This document shows positions 36,040 to 46,859 of a stretch of 64,000 nt of DNA, piece by piece. The notes under the pieces were generated by a model that was given only the letters and a program-made list of their open reading frames with translations, made no database searches and was not told the DNA's origin. This stretch comes from Thunnus maccoyii (lineage: Eukaryota; Chordata; Actinopteri; Scombriformes; Scombridae): contig NC_056540.1 of the NCBI RefSeq assembly GCF_910596095.1, positions 31,468,501 to 31,532,500 on the forward strand. Reading direction: 5' to 3'. How positions within the stretch are numbered: position 1 is the stretch's first letter; each line of letters opens with the position of its first letter. The translations under genes were made by a program, and so were the position numbers.

Positions 36040-36560
36040 GGAAATGTGTCGATAGGCCAGCATTAAACACATGACACAAAGCCAAAGACCTGTTCTTTAA
36101 CACTTCCAGCATACACAGCTCCACCCACAACCCCACCTGCATCGTTAATGAGACTGTTGAGATGGTGGAGAGCTTCAAATATCTCAGACTCACTTTGGAC
36201 AATAAACTGAGCTTTGAACATCACATCACTGACATCCACAAACTCAGGCACCTTCTACTCCTGCTCTATGAAATCATAATTCAACTCATTCTCCTCTACT
36301 GATCCCCCTGTTTCTTCACCATGTTAACTGCCTCCAATATGAGAGGCATATGTGTGATTCTCCAAAACTATCGGCCTCCCCACCCCCAGCCTATCAGACC
36401 TCAACAGCAAAGCTATTACATGCAGAGCATAACATTGCTAAACAAAATACCTTGATGACTGTATATGTGCTATGTATGGTGATATATCCTGTATGGATGT
36501 CTTTCATGTAGTTATGTTGTGGATGTGTACTGTATTTATGTATTTATGTGAGGCTCCGTA
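36040..36560 (+). pseudogene. non-LTR retrotransposon C-terminal fragment
   Basis: The + strand reads NETVEMVESFKYLRLTLDNK, then LSFEHHITDIHKLRHL, a short deletion, and IIIQLILLY before a stop. This is the region after the reverse transcriptase core in teleost LINEs. A later segment reads QQQSYYMQSITLLNKIP. It is degraded. It marks the 3' break of PLAAT copy B. Confidence 0.75.
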
Positions 36561-36569
36561 CAGACCGTG

Positions 36570-36890
36570 GCAACAAATTCCCTTGAAAGGACAGGAAATA
36601 AACAATCCCTATATGAACTGGTTTGTTATCCATATATGGACCATTATGCCTCCTCCCACTTCCCATACCCTGGTCTTCTTTATCTCAGGAACACCAGTTG
36701 CTCTCCTCCTTTTCCTCCTCGTTCCCGGACACAGCAGCAGCACTTAAAATAGTAAGTAGATTTTACAGAGAAATCAACTATATTGAGTTATACTTTTGAT
36801 TGACTTTTGTTTTGGATATTGTCTGTAATTCGTTGGCTTCAGTTTTGTGTCTTTTATTTGGAGTGTAATTTGGACACTGCAATTTATTTA
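36570..36890. other. gene-free stretch
   Basis: Nothing recognised. The 91-codon frame at 36472-36747 looks random. Confidence 0.35.
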
Positions 36891-36891
36891 A

Positions 36892-37206
36892 AGGAACACT
36901 CCAACATTTTGGGAAAAACACTTATTTGCCACGTTTCCCAGAGTCAGACGAGAGGATTGATATAAATTTTATCTCTGTGCATCAGTTCTGGAGTTGTTGG
37001 AAGTTGTATTTCTTCACTTTTGACGGAGCTACGATAGCTGCTCCCGACTCCTTCCAGTCCTCGTGCTATGCCACGTCGGCATGTGCCCCAGAGAGCGGCA
37101 TGACCACTCTCTGGGGCTGTACACACAGATATGATAACATTCTTCTTATCTGACTCTGGGGAAGACGGCTAATGGGTGTATTTCTCAAAATGTTGGAGTG
37201 TTCCTA
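36892..37206. mobile_element. MITE with about 30-bp terminal inverted repeats
   Basis: The left end AGGAACACTCCAACATTTTG mirrors the right end CAAAATGTTGGAGTGTTCCT, and the match extends through GGGAAAAACAC / GTGTATTTCTC. The internal segment has a second inverted pair, GCCCCAGAGAG and CTCTCTGGGGC. No protein. Confidence 0.8.
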
Positions 37207-37209
37207 TAG

Positions 37210-37453
37210 ACTCCTACATCTACAGTCCTGTCAAATTAGAAGAACTTAGTGTTTGATTGGGTTTTGTGAACTAAAATGCCTGGAATGTGACAGAGGTAAG
37301 GCCCTACATACTCACAAGAACGCTGCATCAATGAAATGTAACTGTCAAAAAACTCAGAGGGATTTCTGTTGGCTACCCTATGTGGCCTAATGGAGGAGGG
37401 AATTATACTTTTTTCTTTTCTTTTTTTTTAAATCACAATTTTGATACAAATAA
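37210..37453. other. unassigned spacer
   Basis: Nothing recognised between the MITE and the LTR-like arm. Confidence 0.4.
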
Positions 37454-38100
37454 TGTGGTGTAATTGTATAAGACTTATGATGTGCTGAGAGAAAGACACA
37501 ATGCAATGCAAATGATTACTGTTAAGATGATAAGCATTAAGTAGAAGGGTGTTGAATTATTATTATATTGTATGTATACACCACAGAAAACACACCCAGA
37601 GCACTGGACAAAATATAAGTGTGTTTATATTTAACGTCATCTTTTGTATTAAACTTTGCTTTTTAAAAAAAAAATAACCTCAAGAAAGGATCAAGAAATA
37701 AGGATGTAAAATGGCAACAGTAACTTGTAAGAAAAATAAAGCCAGGAGAAGATAATGGTGTAAAGTGACCCTAAACAGTAAAAAAGGAAAAGAGCATGAC
37801 TGGATAGGCATAGGCATATCCAGTTCAGCCCAGAACCTATTTTAGAGATTTTGGGTCTGCAACAGATGATGTAAAGAAATTATAATGGTGTAATGGGCTG
37901 GTATAAAGAGGTTGGACAAAAAGTGTGACTAATGTAGACCCAAATGGTATAAAAGACCACGTCCTGAGCCTAGAAACTCGGAGCCTTCCGGTGGACCTTG
38001 TGTACACTGTAACTGTTTGCTGCTCAGAACTCTGACTCCTGATGATTTTTTGAACATCAAAGAGAAGTTTTTCTCCTTGAGTTTATTTGAAATTTTTTCA
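37454..38100 (+). mobile_element. LTR-like sequence, arm 1 (+ strand)
   Basis: Begins TGTGGTGTAATTGTATAAGA and ends ATTTTTTCA (TG..CA borders as in LTRs). It contains TATAAAAG at 37948, then ACTCTGACTCCTGATGATT and ACATCAAAGAGAAGTTT near the end. About 650 bp, matching the 696-bp arm 2 in inverted orientation over the whole length. No gag, pol or env reading is visible beside it. Confidence 0.6.
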
Positions 38101-38357
38101 ACTGAGATCCAAAAATCTGACACGGCAACAGCTGTTAATCAATCATATCCAATGCCCCCCATAAAATCTCAAACCAAAAACATGGCTGGTATCATAGTTA
38201 ATCAGATTTTGATGTTGTATCAGCTGTCTCAGATACATAAACACTTCCATTGCTACATCCAGAACGAAAACCAGCAGCACAACCAGAATGAAAAATAATC
38301 AATATACATCATTTCAGATACACTAATATCACTTGTCCTACTATCGTGTCCAATCTT
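38101..38357. other. spacer between the two LTR-like arms
   Basis: A 257-bp segment between arms. On each side it shows a weakly shared leader (TGACACGG after arm 1; GGACACGATAG read outward from arm 2). The + strand open frame through it (38017-38298) resembles no protein I know. Confidence 0.4.
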
Positions 38358-39053
38358 TGAAAAAAGTTTCAGATCAGCAAAAGGACTAAACTTCTCTTTG
38401 ATGATAAAAAAGAAGAATCATCAGGAGTCAGAGTTCAGAGCAGCACAATGTACTTTAATGCCGGTAAAAAAGGAAAATAATATATAGTGCACACAAGGCT
38501 CACCACATATGCAGCCCTCAGTTTTATATCTTTTGTCTTATATAGGGCACGCCTATTGTCCAACCTCTTCATACTAGCCAATTACACCATTATAATCTCT
38601 CTACGTCACCTGTTGCAGACCCAAAGTCCCCAAAAATAGGTTTTTTGGGCTGAACTGGACATGCCTGGCATATCCAGTTCTATCTAGTCATTCTATTTTT
38701 TATAACTGCACTTGGTCACTTTACACCACTATTTCCAATCCTTCTCCTGGCTATCATTTCTCCACAGCCATTCTTGCCACCCCACATCCCCGTTTCTCGT
38801 TCCTTTCCCAAGGCCACTCTTTTTAAAAAAAAAAAAAAAACACCGAGTATAATACAAACACACATACAATTTTATCCAGTGAACTGAGTGAGATTATTTT
38901 TAACATACTTTGTGCCCATAAATCAATCACAAGTTTCTGTGATGTATACTTTCAACACACTTCTACTTAATGTTTGTCATTTTAACAGTAATCATTTGCA
39001 TTGTATTTTACCTTTCTTTCAGCACATCATAAGTCTTATAAAATTACACCACA
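38358..39053 (-). mobile_element. LTR-like sequence, arm 2 (- strand)
   Basis: Read on the minus strand, it begins TGTGGTGTAATTTTATAAGA and ends AACTTTTTTCA. It shares with arm 1 GACTTATGATGTGCTGA, ATTACTGTTAA, GGTGTAAAGTGACC, TTGGGTCTGCAACAG, AGAGGTTGGACAA and ACTCTGACTCCTGATGATT. It contains CCCTATATAAG as a TATA-like motif and ATTAAAG as a possible poly-A signal. It differs from arm 1 by several indels, so the pair is old or came from different insertions. Confidence 0.6.
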
Positions 39054-39054
39054 C

Positions 39055-39306
39055 TACCTAGTCCTTGTTGCTAAACCTCCTGAGGCAATTTAGCCAATTT
39101 TGAAATTGTTGTAATACTTGTTGTATAGCTATATCGAGATTAGGTTATATAAATTATACTTGGCTTCATGCTGTGCCATGTACGATTATTAAGTAGGCAT
39201 ATTATTTAACGTCTGCCTATGGTTGTACTATCTGCTCCCAGTAAGCAAACCTCTAAAATATGAACATTTATTTAGTTTATTACCTGCAGTGAATAAAGGA
39301 AGGATG

Positions 39307-39364
<58 letters not shown>

Positions 39365-41265
39365 ACTACTGTGATTGTCTTGGATTTTAGTTGGATTTTG
39401 TAGTTTCTGCAGTTTTTACACCCTATTTTCTCCAGAACAGAGCAAGATTGAACCGGGAAGATTTTGTCAGAAATAAAACAGATATCCAAAAGTTCAATTT
39501 CAGTCATAACTCAGTTTTGACCAAAATTGTTGTTACTCGGTTAGCCTTTGTAGGGCAGTAAGGAGCTATAAAGGAAGAATTTAGGGTTTCATCTAGACAC
39601 ACAATTAAGAGAACATATATCTGTCCTTGTGACTTTTTCTTATGAGTACTGGTCTAGATTTCCATTGCAGTGACAATAAAAGTGTTTAGGTTAAAACGTT
39701 TGTGTGGTATAAGCTGTTATCTTAGTGTGACCTGCCCAACTGGAGGGTAAGGCTAATCCCACCTTAACCTGGGCTCCCCCCAAGATCACCTACTCTATAC
39801 AGGTCAACACACAGATAAGTGTAAAGAAATTAAACAGAGACGTGGCTTCGAGTACAATTGTATCAAAATTGATTTCAAAAAATCAACCTAAAAAAACAAC
39901 AGTAATGTTGTGATACAACCAGAGACCGATTTATTAATATAATTAAGTTAAAATCTATCAAGTAGTTATTTTAAGAGTTTAAAATACCTCACACACCCTC
40001 ACGATGATGCTGTGTCTGTGCGTATAATAAAAAAATATATATTCAAAGTATTCCTCACTCTAAAGAAAAACATATGATTAACAAGCTAGGCTGACTGGTA
40101 CAGGATAACCTCTTCTTCTCACGACTATATCACCATGTGTTTGCACAGCACTGCCACCACTGCAAACACACACACAGCAAACTAACACCCCAAGGTGCCG
40201 TGTAATACTTATCTGCATGCAGGCGCACAACAACCCATACGGCTGGAGCCCCCACACAGTACAGCCCGGGTACCTAAAGCTAAATAAAGGGGGCACAGAG
40301 ACAGCATTAATACACCTGACGAGGTCCTTCAGGCGCAGTGGGTTCATCTCACAACACAAATCAACCAATATTACAATCAGTCAAAATATACTGAACCAAA
40401 AGAGGCAAAAGCAACACTAAATATAACTAAATGAAAGAAACAAAGAAAAGAAAAAAAAATTAAAAAAGAAAACTTATTATAGATGTTTCACAACAGCATT
40501 TTCTGCTTATTTCTCTTTTTTAACTTTTAATTAATCAATTACAAAGGGACAATATAATATAATATATATATAATGTTTTATATTTTATTCTTCATTCAAA
40601 TCGACAAAAAATAATAATTTTTTCTTTTGTTTTTAAAGAGTTTCAAACTTTTGTGAAGCATCTTGCAAAAATGTAAAAATTGCCTTTCCCTCAGTATGAT
40701 TTTTCTGCTTTAATAATTATTAATTTAAAATAATAATAATTCTTTATTCTTTAAAATGTTAAACAAAAACAAAAACTATTCAGTCGGGTCCACCAGTTGT
40801 CGTCAACCCTGTTACTTTGAATGAAAAGACCCCTGCAGTGATAATGAACTGTTCCAAAAGTTGCATCATTTCCAGGAAGTGAAATCAGCCTTTTATGAAG
40901 TTGATGGTGAAACAACAATCCTTTAATGAATTTCCTTTATTATGTAATGTTTGACAGATGGAGATGAGCTCATTGTGTCAGCCCTGTTATCACAAAAGCA
41001 TATGATAAAAAGTTATTTGTTTGAGAATTTAAATGTACTACTAGCTGCTACACTGGCTGCTGCTACAAGGTCCTGAAGAAGGTCTATCTGCCCAAATTTC
41101 AAGAATGCAGCAGATTTCATTACACAATCCAGGTCGGATTTCAACTCACTCTCCAGTTAGCTGCTAGCTACTGATGATTTTACTTGGATTAAATGGTGGT
41201 CGGATCACATTCCCAATATAAATGAACCGCTCCAGAATTCGTTTGGGACCAGATAAAGACTTTCC
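39055..41265. other. gene-free stretch
   Basis: Contains (AG)n at 39311-39361. Segment 39650-40450 is less AT-rich and may be a repeat remnant, but I recognise no family. 40430-40770 is very AT-rich. No exon seen. Confidence 0.4.
39311..39361. repeat. (AG)n microsatellite
   Basis: 25 uninterrupted AG units. Confidence 0.95.
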
Positions 41266-41269
41266 AGGT

Positions 41270-41460
41270 CTCCATGGTGAGAGGTCATGTGGTTCAGGTC
41301 CTGTCTGTCACCTGGAAGTCACCCTCCTGATCACATTCTTCATATGTTATTAGTTTATCTGCATTTTTTTCATCCTGTTTTTCCATGCTGTAGGCCTAAT
41401 TTTGCTTTATTGATCTATTCATATTGCGATTAATGACATAACATTGATCTGTACTTCATA
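41270..41460 (+). repeat. 5' part of PLAAT duplication unit C
   Basis: Matches two separate segments of unit A (about 27900-27960 and 29163-29215) joined without the LINE end that lies between them there. Confidence 0.6.
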
Positions 41461-41665
41461 TTAGGTGGGGCGGATCAGGTGAACCCAAATGCAGACACAG
41501 GTGAGGCGACAGGGATATGGTAGGAACAAGGGATTTATTTTAAGGCGAGGAAAAGGGAATTCAGGCTCTGGGGAAGCTTGGACTGGTAGCTGGGAACCAG
41601 GAACTGAGGCAAGCTGGAGCAAGGGGAGTAGGTCTGGAGCAGAATCCGTGGGGGGCTTCTTTATC
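41461..41665. repeat. dispersed repeat fragment
   Basis: GGCGGATCAGGTGAACCCAA, ATGCAGACACAGGTGAGGCG and AAGGGATTTATTTTAAGGC form the head of a common teleost repeat. Its start is the inverse of the end of the repeat in the copy A 3' UTR. Confidence 0.55.
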
Positions 41666-42289
41666 ATCCAACTACATAGCAAAAATACTCCCTCTATACT
41701 TAAGCCATATATATTATTTGCTACATGTATTTTAAGCCTTAGCCAACTTTTAATATGTAGAAATTATTTCTAGTGTTTCTACATCTTATTCTGTTGTATG
41801 ATTACAGGCTCGTTTACATTTCATTTCGTTGAATATGATTTTTTTCTGTTCCTTAAACCGAAGTTTTCCGCAAGTATTTGGTTTCACCGTTTCATCTCAT
41901 ATCATATGAAGTACTTCATTCATGGTTCTGATGATGTCACTCATAATTAACAACCCCTCCTCTTTCACATGAACGCGCAGGTAGCTGGATTGGGTTGAAG
42001 AAGGGAGGACTTAAGGGTTCTTTACAGAATCTGGTGGAGAGCAACACTGGAGCAACCGAGGAACACAGAAACTGCTGTGTCTATTACAAACTGCAATAAA
42101 TACAATTGGCTTTAAAGCTGTTGGACTACAAAACATTAAAATTATAAAACTAATAAGTGTACTACTAAACTAATAAGTAAAGGTACACCGCTAAACTATG
42201 AAATATTAAAATGTAGAAAATCTTAAAAGTAATGAACTTTGACCCTAATAGTGTCCTTTGCTGCACAGTGTACATTCTTTTCCTTTTAG

Positions 42290-42467
42290 GGAGAGGGGAG
42301 AAACTTTCCCCTTGCTAAACGTGTCGCGGGGGAATCTGGCCTGACGTTACCGCGCAGTGACGCAGGGAGACGCAGGGTCTCCTTGGTCGCGAGGCTCGTT
42401 CGGTCTGCTCACTCGTCCTTTCGGGAGCCGCTATATTCTGTGGGCCGCCGACTTCCGCTGCTTACTG
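42290..42467 (+). promoter_or_regulatory. CpG-rich candidate promoter and first exon of PLAAT copy C
   Basis: Against AT-rich flanks this segment is dense in CpG (for example GTTACCGCGCAGTGACGCAG and TTGGTCGCGAGGCTCGTTCG). It ends CCGCTGCTTACTG|GTAAGAAG, a strong donor at 42467/42468. The next acceptor on this strand is that of the start exon of copy C at 43054. No ATG leads a long frame in it. It could instead belong to an unseen gene. Confidence 0.45.
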
Positions 42468-43054
42468 GTAAGAAGAGGAAAAAACGGCAGTAACTAGTCT
42501 TCACCGCTTGTGTCCAAGAGTACTTTGTTCTCTTTAACTCAAACAATCGTTGTATGTGTCGCGCTGTAGGACTTTTGGAGACTTCTTATATTCACGCTGG
42601 GGAGCTTGTGGTTAGTTTTCTGTCGCTTTCTCTCGTCTCTCCTCTCTGTCTCAATCTCCAGACAAAATGAAAGATACTGGCAACGAAACAAACAAAACAA
42701 AACAAAAAAACAACAACAAAAAAACCATCAAACTTTCAGTAAGCCACACAAATAATATTTTTTCAATGTTCGAAAAAGGCGTATGATGAAGTCGAGAACT
42801 TTTCTAGTCCTACCCCTTTTTTATTTTTGTTAATTTAGATCAACCAGGTGCAGACATGAATGTATTATTATTAATATGTTTATACGTCCATGGACGCAGG
42901 TACTGTGACATATCGTGGGTAATATCTGTTTAAATTCATATTAATTTACTACACTGAAAAGAAATAAATTAATATTAGCTTATTTATCTAGGCTACTTGC
43001 CAACACACACTACTACTTATTATCATCTGTATATGCCATGTTTTGTTCCTTCAG

Positions 43055-46000
43055 GTGCTGAGTGATAAGGAAAGTGAAAGTGAAACCAAGCCAAAACTCT
43101 AAGAACACACACAATGGTGAGTAAATCTTATGATTACTTGAATCATAGTAAATAGTCAGAGTACACATACCTCTCCCAAGTCTGAACACTGTTTAATTTA
43201 TTTTGTTTAATAGAAAATGGTTAGAATTTTTTACCTCTCTGTCTGAATCAGTGTCTGCATGACAGATGAGTCAGTGATAGATAATCATGAGATACATGTG
43301 CCTGTACAGTAGTTTATGAGAAAATTGTGAAGAAAACTTTACAGAGGCCAAGAGTGATTATAACACTTCAACTTGAGAAAACACAAGCAAATAGAAAAAC
43401 AACGCTGCAACATTTAACACCTGAATCACTTCATTGAAAATGATTCTCACTAAATGGTCATTTTGGAGATTCACAACAATCCAGGAGCTGACTGTTAGAT
43501 ATTTCAGTATCAAACAATCTGTTCTTATATGATCATCTGCTACATAGAGTCATTCTGCAGCCACTATATTAACAGTTAGTTCCTGATTTGTTCTTTACAT
43601 GTTTTATAGTAACTGCTGTTTGTGTAGGAATTGTGTGAATCGTATTGTATCGTGTCAGTGCCTGGCAGACAGGAGCAACAATAGTATTATTCTTCTTCAC
43701 TACATTTTTCAGAATCAGAATCAGTTTTATTAGCCAAGTATGCAGCATTCAAAGAATGAGTCTTCAACATAGAAGAATAAAAATAGAACAAAAGTAAGGT
43801 AATAATAATAAAATAAAAATAAACAAAGTAATATTACAATTAAATTCAATTTTAATCTATTTACAGAATGGAATAATAATAGTTTTGAAATCGGATATAA
43901 AACTAGAAGTGAAATATTGACTGTACAAAGGAAATATTAAACTGTGCTATGGACAAAGAAAAGAAGTGTATGTACAATAACTAATTAAATTATGTAACAG
44001 TGGATGTCAAATGCAATGTACAATGTTAAATCCAGTTTGATGAAATATGTGAAAGTGACAAGAGCAGGGATGAAAAGAGGGATGTGAAATGTAAAGTTCA
44101 GCTATTTGGTAGGGCGACAGCTTCTGGAAAGATGTTTTTATGGATCTCATTTGTACATTTCTGCGTTGTGCTGCAGATTACAGCCACCTGTAGATCCGAG
44201 GAATATTGTGAAAAAAAAGCTCCACAAGGAACCTTTAAGAATGCAGGACAAAAAAACTGACAAATTGCCCAAATGGAGTTCAATATATAATTTAGACGCT
44301 CAGTGCAAACAAGCTTGAAAGCTACAGATGAAATGTTTTCCTCTTCATGTTTGTATGTTTGAACACAGGTACGGTAACTCTCTCTCTGCTAGAGTCCAGC
44401 AATGTCAAATCTGATCTGATTTGTATCCAGATGTACTAATTTCTTGATCTTTAAATCCAAGGGTGCCTTGATAGCCAAGGAGCCAGATCCTGGTGACTTG
44501 ATAGAAATCATCCGTGGTATCTATCAGCACTGGGCTGTGTACATTGGTGATGGGTACGTTGTTCACTTATTAGGTCCCGGTGAGTCATTTCTTTATATTT
44601 CAGTGCCAGTACTGTCAAGTCATGTCAATTTTATTTATATAGTGCCAAATCATAACAAAAGTTATCTCAGGCCACTTTTCACATAGAGCAGGTTTAGTCA
44701 GTACTCTTAAATTTACATAGACAAAACATTTCCCCCCTGTGCAAGCACTTTGTGACAGTGGCAAGGAAAAATTCCCCTTTATCGGGAAGAAACCTCGAAC
44801 AGAACCAGACTCTGGGTGGGCAGCTAGAGAGAGACAGACAGAGAGAGAGAGAGAACAATAATAGTAATAATAATAATGATAGAAATATGACCAATAATAA
44901 TAATAGTAGCAGCAGTGTCAAGCAGGCAGTCCACAGAGTCCACAGCTCTCGAGGCAGAGAGGAAATACTTGTGAGTTGAGAAAACACAGAACTCCAGGGA
45001 AGAAGCCAAGTTAGTAACATGCATTAATGGGACTTGAATGTATAGAGGGAGAGGAGGCAGAAGAGCAGACAGTATCATGGGAAGTCCCCCAGCAGTCTAG
45101 GCCTATAGCAAAAACTCTGGGGAAGAAGCCATGAATGCTACAGATGGAGAGGAGGAGGAAGAGATAGGAGCTCACTGCATCATGGGAAGTCCCCTGGCAG
45201 TCTAGGCCTATAGCAGCATAACTAGGGGCTGGTACAAGGCGAGCCTGGCCAGCGCTAAATATAAGCTTTATCAAAGCCTAGTCTTAACTGTAGAGAGGGT
45301 GTCTGCCTCCTGGACTGAATCTGGAAGATGATTCCACAGGAGAGGAGCCTGATAGTTGAAGGCTCTGCTTCTCATTCTACTTTTGGAGACTCTAGGAACC
45401 ACCAGTAAACCTGCATCTGGGAGCGCAGTGTTCTAGAGGAGTAGTACCGTTAAGGGCTTTGTAGGTGAGGAGAACCATTTTAAATTCTATTCTGGATTTT
45501 ACAGGAGGCTAATACAGAGAAGCTAAAATGGGAGAAATATGATCTAGTTTTTGTCAGTATATGTACAGCTGAATTGTGGACCAGCTGGAGAGTCTTTAGA
45601 GACTTGTTAGGGCAGCCTGATAATAAGGAATTGGAATAATCCAGCCGAGAAATAACAAATGTGTGGACTAGTTTTCCTGCATCTTTTTGAGACAGGATGT
45701 GCTTGGCTTTTATAAGCGTGGGTGAAAAAAGGCAGTCCTTGAAATGTGCTTTATGTGGGAGTTAAAGGACATATCCTGATCAAAGGTAACCTGAGACCAG
45801 GGTGATGCCATCTAGAGTAGCTATATCATTAGAAAATATGTTTCTAAGCTGTTTAGGGTAAAGCACAATAACTTCAGTTTTGTCAGAGTTTAGTAGCGGA
45901 AAATTGCAGGTGATCAAGTTCTTTATGTCCTTCAGACATTCTTGAAGTTTAGTTAACTGATTGGTTTCATCTGGCTTTCAGAAGGTTTCGTGAATGCCCG

Positions 46001-46772
46001 AGTAAAGAAAGAAAAACTCCAGGATGTGGTCAACAACAACAAGTGGGAAGTAAAAAACCTTTTCGACGACACATACAAACCAAGGCCAATAAAGGAAATT
46101 GTGGAAGTAGCCCTTTCGTGGGTGGGTAAGGATGTGGAGTACAGTATCTCTGACTGGAACTGTGAGCACTTTGCCACCTGGTGCCGTTACGGCAAAGCCA
46201 AGTCTCTTCAGGTATGTAGGTGGATCCACAATATGGAATTTGCCTCTGGATGGTTTATATGGATTTAAAATGTTGAAATAAATAAAGGAACCAGGAAATT
46301 AAGTGAATTAAAATACACTGTTTATTTTTCCCCATTAATATATGCATATACTGTATCATAATCAAATGAGATTTTAAAAGGATAATTATATTTATTTAAT
46401 AACTGAATGTATTCTTATTGATTGTGATGTGACTTAAGAGGGGATAATATTATGATTTACATTAAAATAACTATCTACCAGTCAATACAGTATTTCATGT
46501 GTTCATATGTGAGTGGGGATTTTAAATCAGATTTACAATAAAAGTGAGTTCCAGAGTTATGGATTATTTTAATATATCAGTATACTAACTTTCTTACAAC
46601 TAAATTCATGTTTTGTTTGTCTGTGTGTTATCTACTGGCACAGGTGTTGATGTCCCAGATAATGATGCCAGGGGCTGTAGCCGTCGCAGATGGTGTAATG
46701 AAAGCTAGTAGATATATAGGAACTCCTCTCATTGGAATATCAACATCACTTTCAAAGTCTCACTCCTCCTGA
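43055..46772 (+). CDS. PLAAT/HRASLS-like phospholipase A and acyltransferase, copy C
   Basis: Exons: 43055-43116 (non-coding up to ATG at 43114), 44462-44579, 45982-46211 and 46644-46772 (stop TGA 46770). Splice sites are GT/AG and phases match copy A. The product is 159 residues. The N-terminus reads [17 protein letters not shown]. The catalytic set is His24 (QHW), His36 (VVHLL) and Cys101 (NCEHF), and the loop is the usual [25 protein letters not shown] follows. The expected role is phospholipid acyl hydrolysis or transfer at membranes. The C-terminal exon encodes about 42 residues with only a weakly hydrophobic centre, so a membrane anchor is doubtful. The short acceptor tract before exon 2 (CTTTAAATCCAAG) is unusual but is shared with copy A. 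AATAAA lies at 46826. Exact family member not assigned. Confidence 0.82.
43705..44210 (+). repeat. retroposon-like insertion in the first intron of copy C
   Basis: Begins CAGAATCAGAATCAGTTTTA then TTAGCCAAGTATG, a phrase that opens a very common teleost repeat, and runs to about GCAGATTACAGCCACC. A related, differently trimmed version is in copy B (about 35330-35740). Copy A lacks it. Confidence 0.6.
44620..45960 (-). repeat. long dispersed repeat in intron 2 of copy C (inverted)
   Basis: Its left end is the inverted counterpart of the tail at 26665-26915: TTTATTTATATAGTGCCAAA, CACTTTTCACATAGAGCAGG and AAATTCCCCTTTATCGGGAA GAAACCTCGA. The body has GAATAATCCAGCCGAGAAAT and TGTGGACTAGTTTTCCTGCA, familiar from percomorph genomes. 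It expands this intron from 275 bp in copy A to 1.4 kb. It includes an AAT-rich stretch at 44860-44905. Confidence 0.75.
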
Positions 46773-46859
46773 ACTTATTCCTGTGTCAAAAATGTTCCCA
46801 AATGTTCCCACCCTACCCTTGTGAAAATAAACATATACAAGTATACTTCCATATCTACT

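Noticed and set aside
38017..38298. 93-codon frame between LTR-like arms
   Set aside because: Begins inside arm 1; no gag-, pol- or env-like motif seen, so not called as a retroviral gene.
41870..41910. Interferon-response-like site upstream of PLAAT copy C (GAAACGGTGAAAC on the minus strand)
   Set aside because: Spacing between GAAA cores is four, not the two needed for an ISRE.
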